Counted from the first letter of the stretch, positions 40,190-47,993 are shown. The stretch: DNA of 47,993 bases from Patescibacteria group bacterium (GCA_028711655.1 JAQTRU010000003.1:1-47993), one strand, 5' to 3'. A program made the numbers and translations. Notes: generated from the sequence alone by a model not told the origin.

Positions 40190-41500
40190 ATGAATTTAAA
40201 AGAACTGCGAAATAAAAAAATTTGCGTCCTGGGCTATGGCATTGAAAACCAAGCCCTGGTTAAACTTCTAATTAAGAAAAAAATTCCTTGTCGCATTACT
40301 ATCTGCGACGCCAACCAGGGGGTTCGACCCTCAATTGGGGTTCGAACCCCCAATATCTCCTGGCATCTCGGCAAAAATTACGATAAGAACCTTTCCCAAT
40401 TTGACATAATTTCCCGCATTGCCGGCTATCCCCTGTCTTCTCCGGCCATTAAAAAAGCGAAAAAAGCCGGCGTGATAGTTTCCAGCCCGGTAAAATTATT
40501 TTTTGACTCTTGCCCGAGCAAGAATATTATTGCCGTAACCGGCACCAAGGGCAAAGGCACAACTGCCAGCCTGATAGAAGCCATCTTGAGGCGGGCGTCC
40601 GGACAAGTCTGGTTTGGGGGGAATATTGGCGTGCCAATGTTTTCTTTTCTGGAAAAAATCAAAAAAAACGACTGGATAATTCTGGAACTTTCCAGTTTTC
40701 AGCTGGAAGACTCGGAGGCAAGCCCCAAAATAGCGGTTATCACCAATTTTTACAAAGAACATTTAAAGCCAGTTGATCCGGCCAATCCTAATTTTCACAA
40801 AAATTTGCCTTCTTATTGGAATGCCAAAGCCAATATTTTTAAACACCAAAAAATGGGCAATAAACTGGTGGTCAATAAAAAATTGAAAACAAAAATAAAA
40901 AAATACCGGCTAAAAAGCAAAGTTGTCTATTTTGCCAAATCTAATTGGAAAAGCCGACTATTGGGCGAACACAACAAAGAAAATGTTGCCGCCGCCATAG
41001 CCGTGGCTAAAATTATCGGCTTAGACGAAAAATCCATAAAAAAGGCGGTGGCAAAATTCAAGGGTCTGCCGCACCGACTGGAATTTGTCAAAAAAATAGG
41101 GGGCGTCAGCTTCTATAATGACAGCTTTGCCACGACTCCGGAAAACACGCTCGCCGCCCTGAAGTCCTTTTCCCAACCCCTCATACTTCTTGCCGGCGGG
41201 GCGGATAAGGGTTCTGATTTTAAAAATTTGGCCAAAGTTATAAAAAAGAAGGTAAAATTTATAATCCTATTTTCCGGCCAGGCTACTCCCCGGCTGAAAA
41301 AAAATTTGCTAAAACTAGGATTTTCCCGAAAAAAAATAAAACCGGCCAAAAGCATGGCAGGAGCGATAAAAATCGCCCAAACCCAAGCGAAGAGAGGGGA
41401 TACCATTCTTCTTTCCCCGGCCTGCGCCAGTTTCGGAATGTTCAAAAACTACAAAGAGCGTGGAGAATTATTTAAAAAAGAAGTAAATAAAATAACATAA
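40190..41500 (+). CDS. murD: UDP-N-acetylmuramoylalanine-D-glutamate ligase
   Basis: MurD adds D-Glu to UDP-MurNAc-L-Ala in peptidoglycan synthesis. The 436-residue protein has an N-terminal nucleotide-sugar domain (VLGYGIENQALVKLL), the P-loop VTGTKGKGTTAS (115-126), the central SSFQLED region, and a C-terminal domain with NDSFATTPENTLAAL and LLAGGADKGSDF. All main motifs are intact. An oddity: residues 43-54 (GVRPSIGVRTPN) are encoded by a palindromic repeat inserted in-frame in the N-terminal domain. Domain boundaries and length are otherwise normal. Confidence 0.95.
   Translation: MNLKELRNKKICVLGYGIENQALVKLLIKKKIPCRITICDANQGVRPSIGVRTPNISWHLGKNYDKNLSQFDIISRIAGYPLSSPAIKKAKKAGVIVSSPVKLFFDSCPSKNIIAVTGTKGKGTTASLIEAILRRASGQVWFGGNIGVPMFSFLEKIKKNDWIILELSSFQLEDSEASPKIAVITNFYKEHLKPVDPANPNFHKNLPSYWNAKANIFKHQKMGNKLVVNKKLKTKIKKYRLKSKVVYFAKSNWKSRLLGEHNKENVAAAIAVAKIIGLDEKSIKKAVAKFKGLPHRLEFVKKIGGVSFYNDSFATTPENTLAALKSFSQPLILLAGGADKGSDFKNLAKVIKKKVKFIILFSGQATPRLKKNLLKLGFSRKKIKPAKSMAGAIKIAQTQAKRGDTILLSPACASFGMFKNYKERGELFKKEVNKIT
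40318..40351. repeat. GGGGTTCGAACCCC insertion inside murD
   Basis: GGGGGTTCGACCCTCAATTG is followed by GGGTTCGAACCCCC; the second half is a perfect GGGGTTCGAACCCC palindrome like a tRNA T arm. It is in-frame in murD and appears to add about 12 residues. Confidence 0.75.
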
Positions 41501-41585
41501 AAATAAAATAACAAAATAATATAAAGATAAAAGTAAATCCATTTTTTATATTATTTTATTTTCAAATTATTTTATTATTTTGACT

Positions 41586-42647
41586 ATGATCATATTTATT
41601 TACGGCGAAGACACTTTCAGGAGCCGAAAAAAACTAAAAGAACTAAAGGGCAAATTTATCCGCGAAATTGACCCGAGCCAAAGCAGTTTGGCGGTCCTTG
41701 ACGGAAAAACCGCCAAAGCCAGAGAAATTATTGACTGCTTCGGCGCCCGTTCGCTTCTGGCCAAAAAACGAATGGCCATTATAGAAAATTTATTTCTGAA
41801 TAAAAACGGAACTGCGCCGAAGGAAATTTCTGATTATCTCAAAAAAATAAAAGCGGAAAAAGACGACAATATTATCATCTTTTGGGAGGAGGCGGTAAAA
41901 ACCAAAACCGCCAACAATAAAAAAAATACTTTCTTGCTTGATCCCTCCGGAAAAGAAAAGCCCTTGCCCAAAACTCTGGAGCCTCTTTTTGTTTTTTTGT
42001 CCAAGCAACCCTACGCTCAGGAATTCAAGCCTCTTTCCAATATGGAAACAGCCGCCTGGATAAAAAAAGAATTGGAGGCCCGCAACGCCGTAATAACGAA
42101 CCAAGCGGCCCAAACTTTAATCAGCCTAACCGGCAATAATTTATGGCAGATAAACAATGAGATTGATAAACTTGTAAATTTTGAAGCGGGCCAAAAAATA
42201 AACTTGCTGGCCCGGGGCCAAGAAAAAAAGCCAAAAACAATCAGCGAACAATCCATAAAACAATTAGTCAGGGGGAAATTTGACGAAAATATTTTTGCTT
42301 TGACAGACGCCTTAAGCAATCGTAACCGAAAATTGGCCAGCCAGCTTCTCAACGAGCAATATGAGGCGGGTTTATCCAGCGGTTATCTTCTAAACATGAT
42401 TACCAGGCAATTCAAAATTTTACTTCAAGTAAGGCAGGCTCTGGATTCAAGGCTTTCCAGCCGAAAAATTATTACAGCCCTCAAACTCCATCCGTTTGTC
42501 GCGCAAAAAAGCATAAACCAGGTGCGTAATTTCAATTTAATCAGCTTAAAAAGCGCCCTAAACAAATTAGTGGAAATAGAATATCTGGTAAAAACCGGCC
42601 AAGGCGAAACCCAGACCTTGCTTAATTTATTTATTCAAAAAATATAG
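41586..42647 (+). CDS. holA: DNA polymerase III subunit delta
   Basis: HolA is the clamp-loader delta subunit that opens the sliding clamp. The 353-residue protein has MIIFIYGEDTFRSRKKLKEL at its N-terminus, the characteristic delta opening, and the DNA-pol3-delta domains: IIDCFGARSLLAKKRMAII, SLTGNNLWQINNEIDKLVNF and the C-terminal helix region LNKLVEIEYLVKTGQGETQTLLNLFI. Start is ATG 41586; a TTG six bases upstream is less likely. rpsT lies convergently downstream, the common arrangement. Confidence 0.93.
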   Translation: MIIFIYGEDTFRSRKKLKELKGKFIREIDPSQSSLAVLDGKTAKAREIIDCFGARSLLAKKRMAIIENLFLNKNGTAPKEISDYLKKIKAEKDDNIIIFWEEAVKTKTANNKKNTFLLDPSGKEKPLPKTLEPLFVFLSKQPYAQEFKPLSNMETAAWIKKELEARNAVITNQAAQTLISLTGNNLWQINNEIDKLVNFEAGQKINLLARGQEKKPKTISEQSIKQLVRGKFDENIFALTDALSNRNRKLASQLLNEQYEAGLSSGYLLNMITRQFKILLQVRQALDSRLSSRKIITALKLHPFVAQKSINQVRNFNLISLKSALNKLVEIEYLVKTGQGETQTLLNLFIQKI

Positions 42648-42656
42648 GCAAAAAGA

Positions 42657-42676
42657 AATCCCCCTTGCGGGGGATT
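42657..42676 (-). terminator. Hairpin terminator, minus strand
   Basis: An 8-bp stem AATCCCCC/GGGGGATT with TTGC loop; on the minus strand it is followed by TTCTTTTTG. It is a second terminator behind the bidirectional one. Confidence 0.6.
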
Positions 42677-42727
42677 CCAAAACTACTTATAGTTTTTTAA
42701 AAAAAGAACAAAAAAAATCAACTGAAA

Positions 42728-42768
42728 AACAAAAAATTAGGGATAAAAGTTATTCCTAATTTTTTGTT
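42728..42768. terminator. Bidirectional terminator between holA and rpsT
   Basis: A 19-bp stem AACAAAAAATTAGGGATAA with its complement (one G:T) and an AAG loop, with T tracts on both strands. It ends both convergent transcripts. Confidence 0.85.
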
Positions 42769-42779
42769 ATGGATAAAAT

Positions 42780-43043
42780 CTATTTTATCTTTTGATTGAA
42801 CAGCTTGTTTAATCTTGATTTCTTCCGATTGCAGGTATTTTTCTTTATTATACCTTTCTGCTCGGCTTTGTCAAGAGCTTTCATGGCTTGAAAGACAAAA
42901 TCTTTAGCTTGACCGTCTTTAGCCTCTATCGCCTTACGGCTTTTTTTGATCAAACTTTTTAAATTTTCTTTAATTTTCTTGTTGAAAGATGATTTTTTCC
43001 CGCTTTTGCGCAATTCTTTTTTGGCTGATTTAATGTTTGGCAT
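42780..43043 (-). CDS. rpsT: 30S ribosomal protein S20
   Basis: This 87-residue basic, mainly helical protein binds 16S rRNA. It begins MPNIKSAKKELRKSGKKSSF and contains KSLIKKSRKAIEAKDGQ and the DKAEQKGIIKKNTCNRKKSRL block typical of S20. The open frame extends further upstream through a tRNA gene; the ATG at 43043 is the true start. It is placed convergent with holA. Confidence 0.95.
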   Translation of the reverse strand: MPNIKSAKKELRKSGKKSSFNKKIKENLKSLIKKSRKAIEAKDGQAKDFVFQAMKALDKAEQKGIIKKNTCNRKKSRLNKLFNQKIK

Positions 43044-43132
43044 AAAAATATTAAAAAATAAAAAATTAATGTGGTAAGCCGGGAAATGAAATTTAAGCCC
43101 ACAATCTCGTGTCTCCCGCCTGCCAAAGCCTG

Positions 43133-43206
43133 TCGGGGATGCCAGATTCGAACTGGCGGCCTCATGCTCCCAAAGCATGCGCGATAACCAACTACGCTAA
43201 TCCCCG
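43133..43206 (-). tRNA. tRNA-Pro (TGG)
   Basis: CGGGGAT pairs with ATCCCCG; the anticodon loop TTTGGGA gives UGG. The T arm is GCCAGTTCGAATCTGGC. CCA is not encoded. It is the last tRNA of the minus-strand cluster. Confidence 0.95.
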
Positions 43207-43231
43207 TAAATGGCGGGCATAGCGCCCCGTT

Positions 43232-43666
43232 TTAGTTTCTCACTTCATATGTCTCGCCATTGCCCAGTTCAATTCCCATCGTGTAGCCGCTATTCCCGAA
43301 TTCAGGTTTGTAATAAAAGCTTTCTTCTTTAATAATCCCGCTGTTTATATAGACGCCTATAATTTCTTCTATCGCCCCTGGATATTGCCCCTGCTCCATG
43401 TTGTAAATTTCCAAGGCTTCAGCCAGCTTGTTGATTGAACCAATTTTTACTTTATCCCCGCTTTCAGCGCTTTCTTTTAAAATATCGGGTATTTCTTTTA
43501 TGGCTTCTTTTATTTTTACAACATCGGACTTCACGTATTCTCCGAAGCCAATGGTTTCGTCCTGAATTTTTGCCTTATTATAACCATCGCACCAATAAAA
43601 ACAAAGGATGGTGATAATGGCAACCGTAAAAATTATAATTCCGTTTTTAAAGCTAAAAAGCCTCAT
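43232..43666 (-). CDS. Pseudopilin-like single-TM protein
   Basis: I do not recognise the family securely. The 144-residue protein has an N-terminal TM (about 4-25, FKNGIIIFTVAIITILCFYW), a helix, and a C-terminal region with NKLAEALEIYNMEQGQYPGAIEE, which resembles the globular domain of type II/IV pseudopilins (LxxAL-x-Y-x-G-x-YP). It lacks the prepilin cleavage motif, so the resemblance may be only structural. The ATG (43666) comes 2 bases after the encoded CCA of tRNA-Phe, leaving no room for a Shine-Dalgarno, so it must be translated from the processed tRNA 3' side or leaderlessly. It lies between tRNA-Phe and tRNA-Pro. Confidence 0.72.
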   Translation of the reverse strand: MRLFSFKNGIIIFTVAIITILCFYWCDGYNKAKIQDETIGFGEYVKSDVVKIKEAIKEIPDILKESAESGDKVKIGSINKLAEALEIYNMEQGQYPGAIEEIIGVYINSGIIKEESFYYKPEFGNSGYTMGIELGNGETYEVRN

Positions 43667-43668
43667 AC

Positions 43669-43743
43669 TGGTGCCTGGGGTGAGAATTGAACTCACGACA
43701 CAAGGATTTTCAGTCCTTTGCTCTACCACTGAGCTACCCAGGC
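43669..43743 (-). tRNA. tRNA-Phe (GAA)
   Basis: GCCTGGG pairs with CCCAGGC; the anticodon loop CTGAAAA gives GAA. Discriminator A plus an encoded CCA (43671-43669). The following gene starts two bases later. Confidence 0.95.
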
Positions 43744-43842
43744 GCACACAGTTTATAAAATTAAAAAGTTCATAAATTCAAAAATAGCGCATCAAGCCAT
43801 CTTTATAAACTTTTTAACTTCTAACTTTATAAACTAAGTTTG

Positions 43843-43915
43843 TTGCGGGGGTTGGATTCGAACCAACGACCTCCAGGTTATGGGCCTGGCGAGCTGCCAG
43901 CTGCTCTACCCCGCG
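43843..43915 (-). tRNA. Initiator tRNA-fMet (CAT)
   Basis: CGCGGGG pairs with CCCCGC plus a C1:A72 mismatch, the initiator hallmark. The anticodon loop CCCATAA gives CAU. The anticodon stem is CCAGG/CCTGG, so pair 29:41 is A:U; the classical three G:C pairs are reduced to two. The T arm is GTTGGTTCGAATCCAAC. Confidence 0.93.
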
Positions 43916-44036
43916 TCAATTAACCCCGGCTCTTGCTGTCGAACTGGCCGGTTATAAAAATTATGAAGTTATTTGTTATTTGCCAATTAGCGGGCATGCG
44001 CAGATCCTCATCCCGCCTGACCCGCCGCCTGAATAG
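43916..44036. other. Spacer between fMet and Ile tRNAs
   Basis: About 120 bp with GTTATAAAAATTATGAAG and CCCGCCTGACCCGCCGCC; no gene, promoter or family repeat was recognised. Confidence 0.4.
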
Positions 44037-44110
44037 TGGGCAATGGAGGAGTCGAACCTCCGACCTCATCGTTATCAGCGATGCGCTCTAACCAACTGAG
44101 CTAATTGCCC
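44037..44110 (-). tRNA. tRNA-Ile (GAT)
   Basis: GGGCAAT pairs with ATTGCCC; the anticodon loop CTGATAA gives GAU; the T arm is GGAGGTTCGACTCCTCC. Discriminator A, no CCA. It heads the cluster on the minus strand. Confidence 0.95.
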
Positions 44111-44386
44111 ATGCTTTGGTAGGCAAGCTAGGGACGCGCTCTGGCCAATCGCCAACCCGCCATTAATTCAATGGTAGGCGCCTGGCGAGCAAAAATTATG
44201 CGCCCGCGACTTCTAATATCAATATAACATTTTCGCCAAAAAACAAGAAAAAGCTCTCTGCTAAAAGCTCTATAATAATATAACAGAAAAAAAACAAAAA
44301 GGCAAGGGCTAAAAACTATTCCCTGTTTGTCGTTTTGGCAACCTCCCTTAATAAAAAAGAACCTTTAAATTATCTTCTTTTTTTGA
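44111..44386. other. Upstream region of the tRNA cluster and galT
   Basis: This 276-bp region holds inverted TGGTAGGCGCCTGGCGAGC-type sequence near 44172-44190 and a stretch rich in A. No gene was seen. The divergent promoters of the minus-strand tRNA cluster and of galT must lie here; only the latter (44387) is convincing. Confidence 0.45.
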
Positions 44387-44392
44387 TATAAT
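44384..44392 (+). promoter_or_regulatory. Extended -10 of the GalT-like gene
   Basis: TGATATAAT is an extended -10 (TGN-TATAAT at 44384-44392). It overlaps a possible ATG at 44391, so the true start must be later, at 44421; a -35 is weak. Confidence 0.65.
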
Positions 44393-44420
44393 GGATAATA
44401 TAAATAATTATTTTAAGTCT

Positions 44421-45353
44421 ATGATAAAAACAAAATCGGAAATCAGGAAATCCTATTTATTAAATAAGTACGTAATCATTACTCCCGGCCGGGCCGGCAG
44501 GCCGCGAGACATAAAAGAAAAAACCGTAATAAAAAAAATGGAATCCTGTCCTTTTTGCCCAAAAAATATCAATCAAGCCAATATTACCGACTGGCTGCCG
44601 ACAAATAACAGCAGCGAAAATTGGCAAGTTTTAACGGTAAAAAACGCCTTTCCGGCCGTAGAATTAAAAAACAAAAAAGCCTATGGCGCCCAAGAAGTAA
44701 TAATAGAAACTCCGATCCACGCAAAGGAATTGGCTGACTTAACCGAGGCCCAGATCGGAAAAGTCTTTGAGATGTATATACGGCGCACAAAAGCAATGGC
44801 AAAAAATAAAAAAATCAAATATATTTTATGCTTTAAAAATCAAGGTTCAAAAGCGGGAGCTTCAATCGTCCATGCCCACTCGCAAATTTTTTCTACAGCC
44901 ATAATTCCGCCGGAATTAACCGAAGAAGAAAAAGCCGTAAAAAATTACCAAACCAAGACCGGACGTTGCGCCTATTGCGATATTATTAAAAAGGAAATGA
45001 GGGGAAAAAGAAAAATTTTTGCCGATAAACATATCGCCGCTTTCGCTCCTTATGCCAGCGAATACCACTATGAAGCCTGGATTTTCCCCAAAAGGCACCT
45101 GGACAACATTGCTTTGCTGAACCCCGATGAATTAAAATCCTTTGCCAAAATCCTTAAAAAAATCTTAACTAAAATGCAGAGACTTGGATTATCTTTCAAT
45201 TATTTTCTTCATAATGTCACCCCTGATAAAAATCAGCATCTTTATTTGAAAATACAGCCACGAGATAGTGTCTGGGCCGGTGTGGAACTTGGCTCCGGAA
45301 TTGTCATAAACTCCGTTTCTCCGGAAACTGCCGCTAAATATCTAAGGAGTTAA
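44421..45353 (+). CDS. galT: Galactose-1-phosphate uridylyltransferase-like (HIT superfamily)
   Basis: This 310-residue HIT-superfamily protein resembles GalT, which exchanges UMP between UDP-glucose and galactose-1-phosphate. The catalytic region AGASIVHAHSQIF has the H-x-H-x-Q motif (canonical HPHGQ). A zinc-site CPFC pair lies near residue 42 and CAYC near 190. The AFAPYASEYHYEAWIFPKRH block is typical. It may use other sugar-1-phosphates. The start 44421 is preferred because the -10 box overlaps the earlier ATG. Neighbouring kinase, glycosyltransferase and flippase genes suggest nucleotide-sugar metabolism. Confidence 0.88.
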   Translation: MIKTKSEIRKSYLLNKYVIITPGRAGRPRDIKEKTVIKKMESCPFCPKNINQANITDWLPTNNSSENWQVLTVKNAFPAVELKNKKAYGAQEVIIETPIHAKELADLTEAQIGKVFEMYIRRTKAMAKNKKIKYILCFKNQGSKAGASIVHAHSQIFSTAIIPPELTEEEKAVKNYQTKTGRCAYCDIIKKEMRGKRKIFADKHIAAFAPYASEYHYEAWIFPKRHLDNIALLNPDELKSFAKILKKILTKMQRLGLSFNYFLHNVTPDKNQHLYLKIQPRDSVWAGVELGSGIVINSVSPETAAKYLRS

Positions 45354-45425
45354 AAGTTTATAAAGTTATAAAGTAAACAACATAAAAACAATAACTTTAT
45401 GAACTTTAAACTTTTTAATTTTTTA

Positions 45426-45548
45426 CCTCGCGCAAAAAAATCTCTGACAAAATCGGAGATGTAATAAATTGTCGCGGCCCCGCGCTTATTGAAATTCGAG
45501 ACACTTTCTCCAATAGACGCAGAACGGGCAACACATTTTTTTGCGGGG
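45426..45548. other. Structured dispersed element, copy B
   Basis: This 123-bp copy has ends CGCAAAAAAA and TTTTTTTGCG. The stem ATCTCTGA/TCGGAGAT (45440-45460) and the ATGTAATAAATTGTCGCGG block match copy A (33944-34132), and TCTCC (45510-45514) can also pair with GGAGA. Relative to copy A, stem partners change together (CCTC/GAGG to TCTC/GAGA), and the two extra hairpins are missing. It ends 11 bp before the PBP start. Confidence 0.7.
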
Positions 45549-45559
45549 TTTACTAAGCT

Positions 45560-47993
45560 ATGCCCATTCCTCATCTCTCCCGCCCAAATAAAAATAGGCC
45601 GTCATGGCGCAACCAGAAAAAAAGGTATTATATCTCCCCCAAAAGGGGGAGCGGTTTTAAAATCGGTTCAATCAACAAAAAGCCAGAGTTCAACTTTAAG
45701 GGCAAAAGCTTTGGGGAAATTTTTTGGGCTTTCTTTTTGAATAAACGGGTTTTAAAATTTTTTGTTGTTTCTTTCCTGGCCATCGCGGTTTTTGGATTGA
45801 TTTTTGTCGCCTGGATTTCGCGGGGTCTGCCTGATCCAAATAAACTAATGGAAAGGCAGGTGGCGCAAAGCACAAAAATTTATGACCGCACCGGCGAAAC
45901 TATCCTTTACGAAATCCATGGCGACGAAAAAAGGACCATGGTAAATCTGGAAGAAATTCCCGACTATGTAAAATGGGCCACCATCGCCATTGAAGATAAA
46001 AACTTTTATAAACACGGGGGCATCAGCATCTGGGGGATTTTCCGCGGCGTGATTTGGCAGACTTTGCGGGGAAAACGGGCCCAAGGGGGATCAACCTTGA
46101 CCCAACAATTCGTTAAAAATGCCATTCTCACCTCGGAAAGGACGGTTACGCGAAAAATAAGAGAGTGGATTCTCTCTTATGGAATTGAAAAAAAATTCAC
46201 CAAGGACGAAATTCTGCAAATGTATTTTAATGAAATTCCCTACGGTTCAACCGCCTACGGCGTGGAAGCGGCTAGCCAGCGCTATTTTGGCAAAAGCGTA
46301 AGGGATATCAATTTAGCTGAAGCGGCGATTTTAGCCGCCCTTCCCCAAGCTCCCAGCCGCTATTCTCCCTATGGCTCCAATTTAAACCTCTTAATAAACC
46401 GCCAGCACTATATCCTGGATTTAATGAAGGAACAGGGTTATATTCCCGAAGCTAAGGCCGAGGCCGCCAAACGATTCTCTTTGGAATTTAAAAAACAAAC
46501 AGAAAACATAATAGCCCCCCACTTCGTTATGTATATCAAGGAGATGCTTTCTGAAAAATATGGAGAAAAAATGATTGAACAGGAAGGCTTAAAAATCTAT
46601 ACCACCCTTGATTTGTACAAACAAAAAATAGCCGAAGAGGTTGTAACCGCCCAGGCGGAAAAAAATGAAAAAAATTACAATGCCGCCAACGCCGCTTTGG
46701 TTTCTTTGGACCCCAAGACGGGCCAGGTTCTGGCCATGGTCGGTTCCCGCGATTTTTTCAACGATGAAATTCACGGCCAAGTTAATGTCGCCACCAGCCT
46801 GCGCCAACCCGGCTCCTCGCTAAAACCCCTGGTTTACGCCGCCGCCTTCTTAAGGGGCTATACGCCAGACACAATTCTTTACGATGTCGTAACTAATTTT
46901 TCAATTGATCCGTCCAATCCTTATGAACCCCGCAACTATGACAGCCGGGAACACGGGCCGGTAACAATAAGGAAAGCTTTAGCCGGATCCCTTAATATTC
47001 CGGCGGTAAAAACTATTTATTTGGCCGGCATAGATAATGTTTTGAGTTTAGCTGCCGATTTTGGCTATACTTCTTTGTCGGACCGCGATCGCTTCGGCCT
47101 TTCTCTGGTTTTGGGGGGAGGGGAAGTAAAACTACTTGAACATGTAAACGCTTATGGTGTTTTTGCCCGAGAAGGCCTATTTAACCCGATTGCGGCTATC
47201 CTAAGAATAGAGGATAAAAACGGAAACGTGATTGAAGAATTGGGAGAACCAAAAGAAAAAAGAGTTTTGGACCCGAAAATCGCCAGGATGATCAATAATA
47301 TTTTATCTGACAATGGAGCCCGGTCATATATTTTCGGCGAGAATAGCTGGCTTACTCTTGGTTCGCGTCCAGTAGGGGCCAAAACCGGCACCACCAATGA
47401 TTATCATGATGCCTGGACGGTCGGCTACACCCCCTCGATTGTAACTGGCGTCTGGGTGGGCAATAGCGACAATGCGGCCATGAAAAGGGGCGCGGACGGA
47501 AGCGTGGTGGCCGCGCCCATCTGGCATAATTTCATGAAAAAGGTTTTGGGGGATACGCCCGTAGAAGAATTCAGGGGCCCGGAAATAGTAAAAACCGGAA
47601 AACCGGTTTTGGACGGAGAAATAGAAATTGGGGAAAAAATAAAAATTGATCTGGCTTCCGGACTGCTGGCCACCGTCTACACGCCGGAAAGCTTCCTTGA
47701 AGAAAAAATTTATAAACAAGACCACTGCCTTCTTTATTATGTTGACAAAGACGATCCCCGCGGCCCGGAGCCAAAAAATCCCGGCAAGGACCCGCAATTT
47801 GAGCTTTGGGAAAGCCGAGTTTTGGCTTGGGCTAAGGCCACCTCAACGATAACCGCTTCTCCGCCTACCGAATATGACAATCTTCATAAACCGGAAAACC
47901 GACCAATATTTCAAATTATTACTCCCAGCAGCAACCAAACCATTACTGAACCATTACTTACGGCCAGGATAAACGCCTCGGCTCCGCGCGGAA
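45560..47993 (+). CDS. Class A penicillin-binding protein (PBP1), 3'-truncated by window
   Basis: This bifunctional glycosyltransferase/transpeptidase polymerises and cross-links peptidoglycan. At least 811 residues are present and the frame runs off the window end. The N-terminus is basic (with CTCCCCCAAAAGGGGGAG repeat DNA, giving SPKRGSG); TM about 64-88; GT51 domain about 110-290 with catalytic Glu145 in EDKNFYKHGG; transpeptidase with S419-x-x-K422 (GSSLKP), SxN at 477-479 (SLN) and KTG at 608-610. All catalytic motifs are intact. A Pro/Ser-rich tail follows near 780. The start lies just downstream of element B. Confidence 0.95.
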   Translation, partial: MPIPHLSRPNKNRPSWRNQKKRYYISPKRGSGFKIGSINKKPEFNFKGKSFGEIFWAFFLNKRVLKFFVVSFLAIAVFGLIFVAWISRGLPDPNKLMERQVAQSTKIYDRTGETILYEIHGDEKRTMVNLEEIPDYVKWATIAIEDKNFYKHGGISIWGIFRGVIWQTLRGKRAQGGSTLTQQFVKNAILTSERTVTRKIREWILSYGIEKKFTKDEILQMYFNEIPYGSTAYGVEAASQRYFGKSVRDINLAEAAILAALPQAPSRYSPYGSNLNLLINRQHYILDLMKEQGYIPEAKAEAAKRFSLEFKKQTENIIAPHFVMYIKEMLSEKYGEKMIEQEGLKIYTTLDLYKQKIAEEVVTAQAEKNEKNYNAANAALVSLDPKTGQVLAMVGSRDFFNDEIHGQVNVATSLRQPGSSLKPLVYAAAFLRGYTPDTILYDVVTNFSIDPSNPYEPRNYDSREHGPVTIRKALAGSLNIPAVKTIYLAGIDNVLSLAADFGYTSLSDRDRFGLSLVLGGGEVKLLEHVNAYGVFAREGLFNPIAAILRIEDKNGNVIEELGEPKEKRVLDPKIARMINNILSDNGARSYIFGENSWLTLGSRPVGAKTGTTNDYHDAWTVGYTPSIVTGVWVGNSDNAAMKRGADGSVVAAPIWHNFMKKVLGDTPVEEFRGPEIVKTGKPVLDGEIEIGEKIKIDLASGLLATVYTPESFLEEKIYKQDHCLLYYVDKDDPRGPEPKNPGKDPQFELWESRVLAWAKATSTITASPPTEYDNLHKPENRPIFQIITPSSNQTITEPLLTARINASAPRG

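Noticed and set aside
43044-43178. N-terminal extension of S20 through the tRNA-Pro gene
   Set aside because: The frame is open only by chance across the tRNA; S20 homologues start at MPNIKSA.
44391-44420. Upstream ATG as the start of the GalT-like gene
   Set aside because: The ATG overlaps the -10 box, so it would not be transcribed; the next ATG at 44421 fits.

Overview
The window looks like a chromosome segment of an uncultivated, reduced-genome bacterium of the Candidate Phyla Radiation (Patescibacteria, probably Parcubacteria-like). The clues are together rather than single: almost only information-processing, envelope and secretion genes; a four-S1-domain rpsA; a VirB2/TrbC-like type IV secretion pilin; a lamin-tail-domain surface protein; RNase J; a four-helix-bundle (S23-like) gene; very few Shine-Dalgarno sequences; and intergenic spaces packed with many families of short palindromic repeats. 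UGA is an ordinary stop here (the nitroreductase ends in TGA), so the UGA=Gly code of Gracilibacteria/SR1 is not used. Phylum assignment is an inference.

Layout. 1-8 kb (minus strand): L32, FtsH, ribosomal protein S1, a membrane-anchored hypothetical, a DEDD exonuclease, a three-TM hypothetical and a GILT/DsbA-like thioredoxin-fold protein. 8-18.5 kb: a 1041-residue lamin-tail/PKD surface protein, a small gene split by an in-frame TAG, an RluD-type pseudouridine synthase, a glycosyltransferase, an MOP-family flippase, then on the plus strand a T4SS pilin, a membrane-anchored glycoside hydrolase and a ROK kinase. 18.5-25.6 kb: nusA, a membrane pyrophosphatase, a nitroreductase, trigger factor, smpB and tmRNA. 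25.6-26.6 kb is a small accessory island: S23-like gene, tRNA-Leu, a 121-bp tandem repeat copying the tRNA 3' end, and tRNA-Gly. 26.7-34 kb: an unrecognised 441-residue protein, the infC-rpmI-rplT-secG-SBP operon with a structured leader, tRNA-Leu and RNase J. 34-42.6 kb: a small acidic protein, a LysM/M23 peptidase, tRNA-Ala, four tiny genes including a YwbE homologue, then polA, murD and holA. 42.7-48 kb: rpsT, a minus-strand tRNA cluster (Pro, Phe, fMet, Ile) with one gene embedded, a GalT-like enzyme and a class A penicillin-binding protein that runs off the window.

Functionally the window covers translation (S1, L32, L35, L20, S20, IF3, tmRNA/SmpB, tRNAs), protein quality control and export (FtsH, trigger factor, SecG), RNA metabolism (NusA, RNase J, RluD), replication (PolA, HolA), cell-wall growth (MurD, PBP1, LysM/M23) and surface glycan/secretion functions. 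Promoters of the TTGNNN-17-TATAAT type are readable at several genes, and two (polA, S23-like gene) place transcription initiation at or within a base or two of the start codon, suggesting leaderless mRNAs.

The most unusual layer is the repeats. At least ten families occur, most of them imperfect palindromes of 30-150 bp. Some sit in-frame inside genes (nusA, murD, the lamin-tail gene), resembling Rickettsia palindromic elements. The best candidate for an undescribed element is a structured sequence present twice (33944-34132 and 45426-45548) with terminal inverted repeats, compensatory base changes and hairpins gained or lost between copies; one copy ends 11 bp before the PBP gene.
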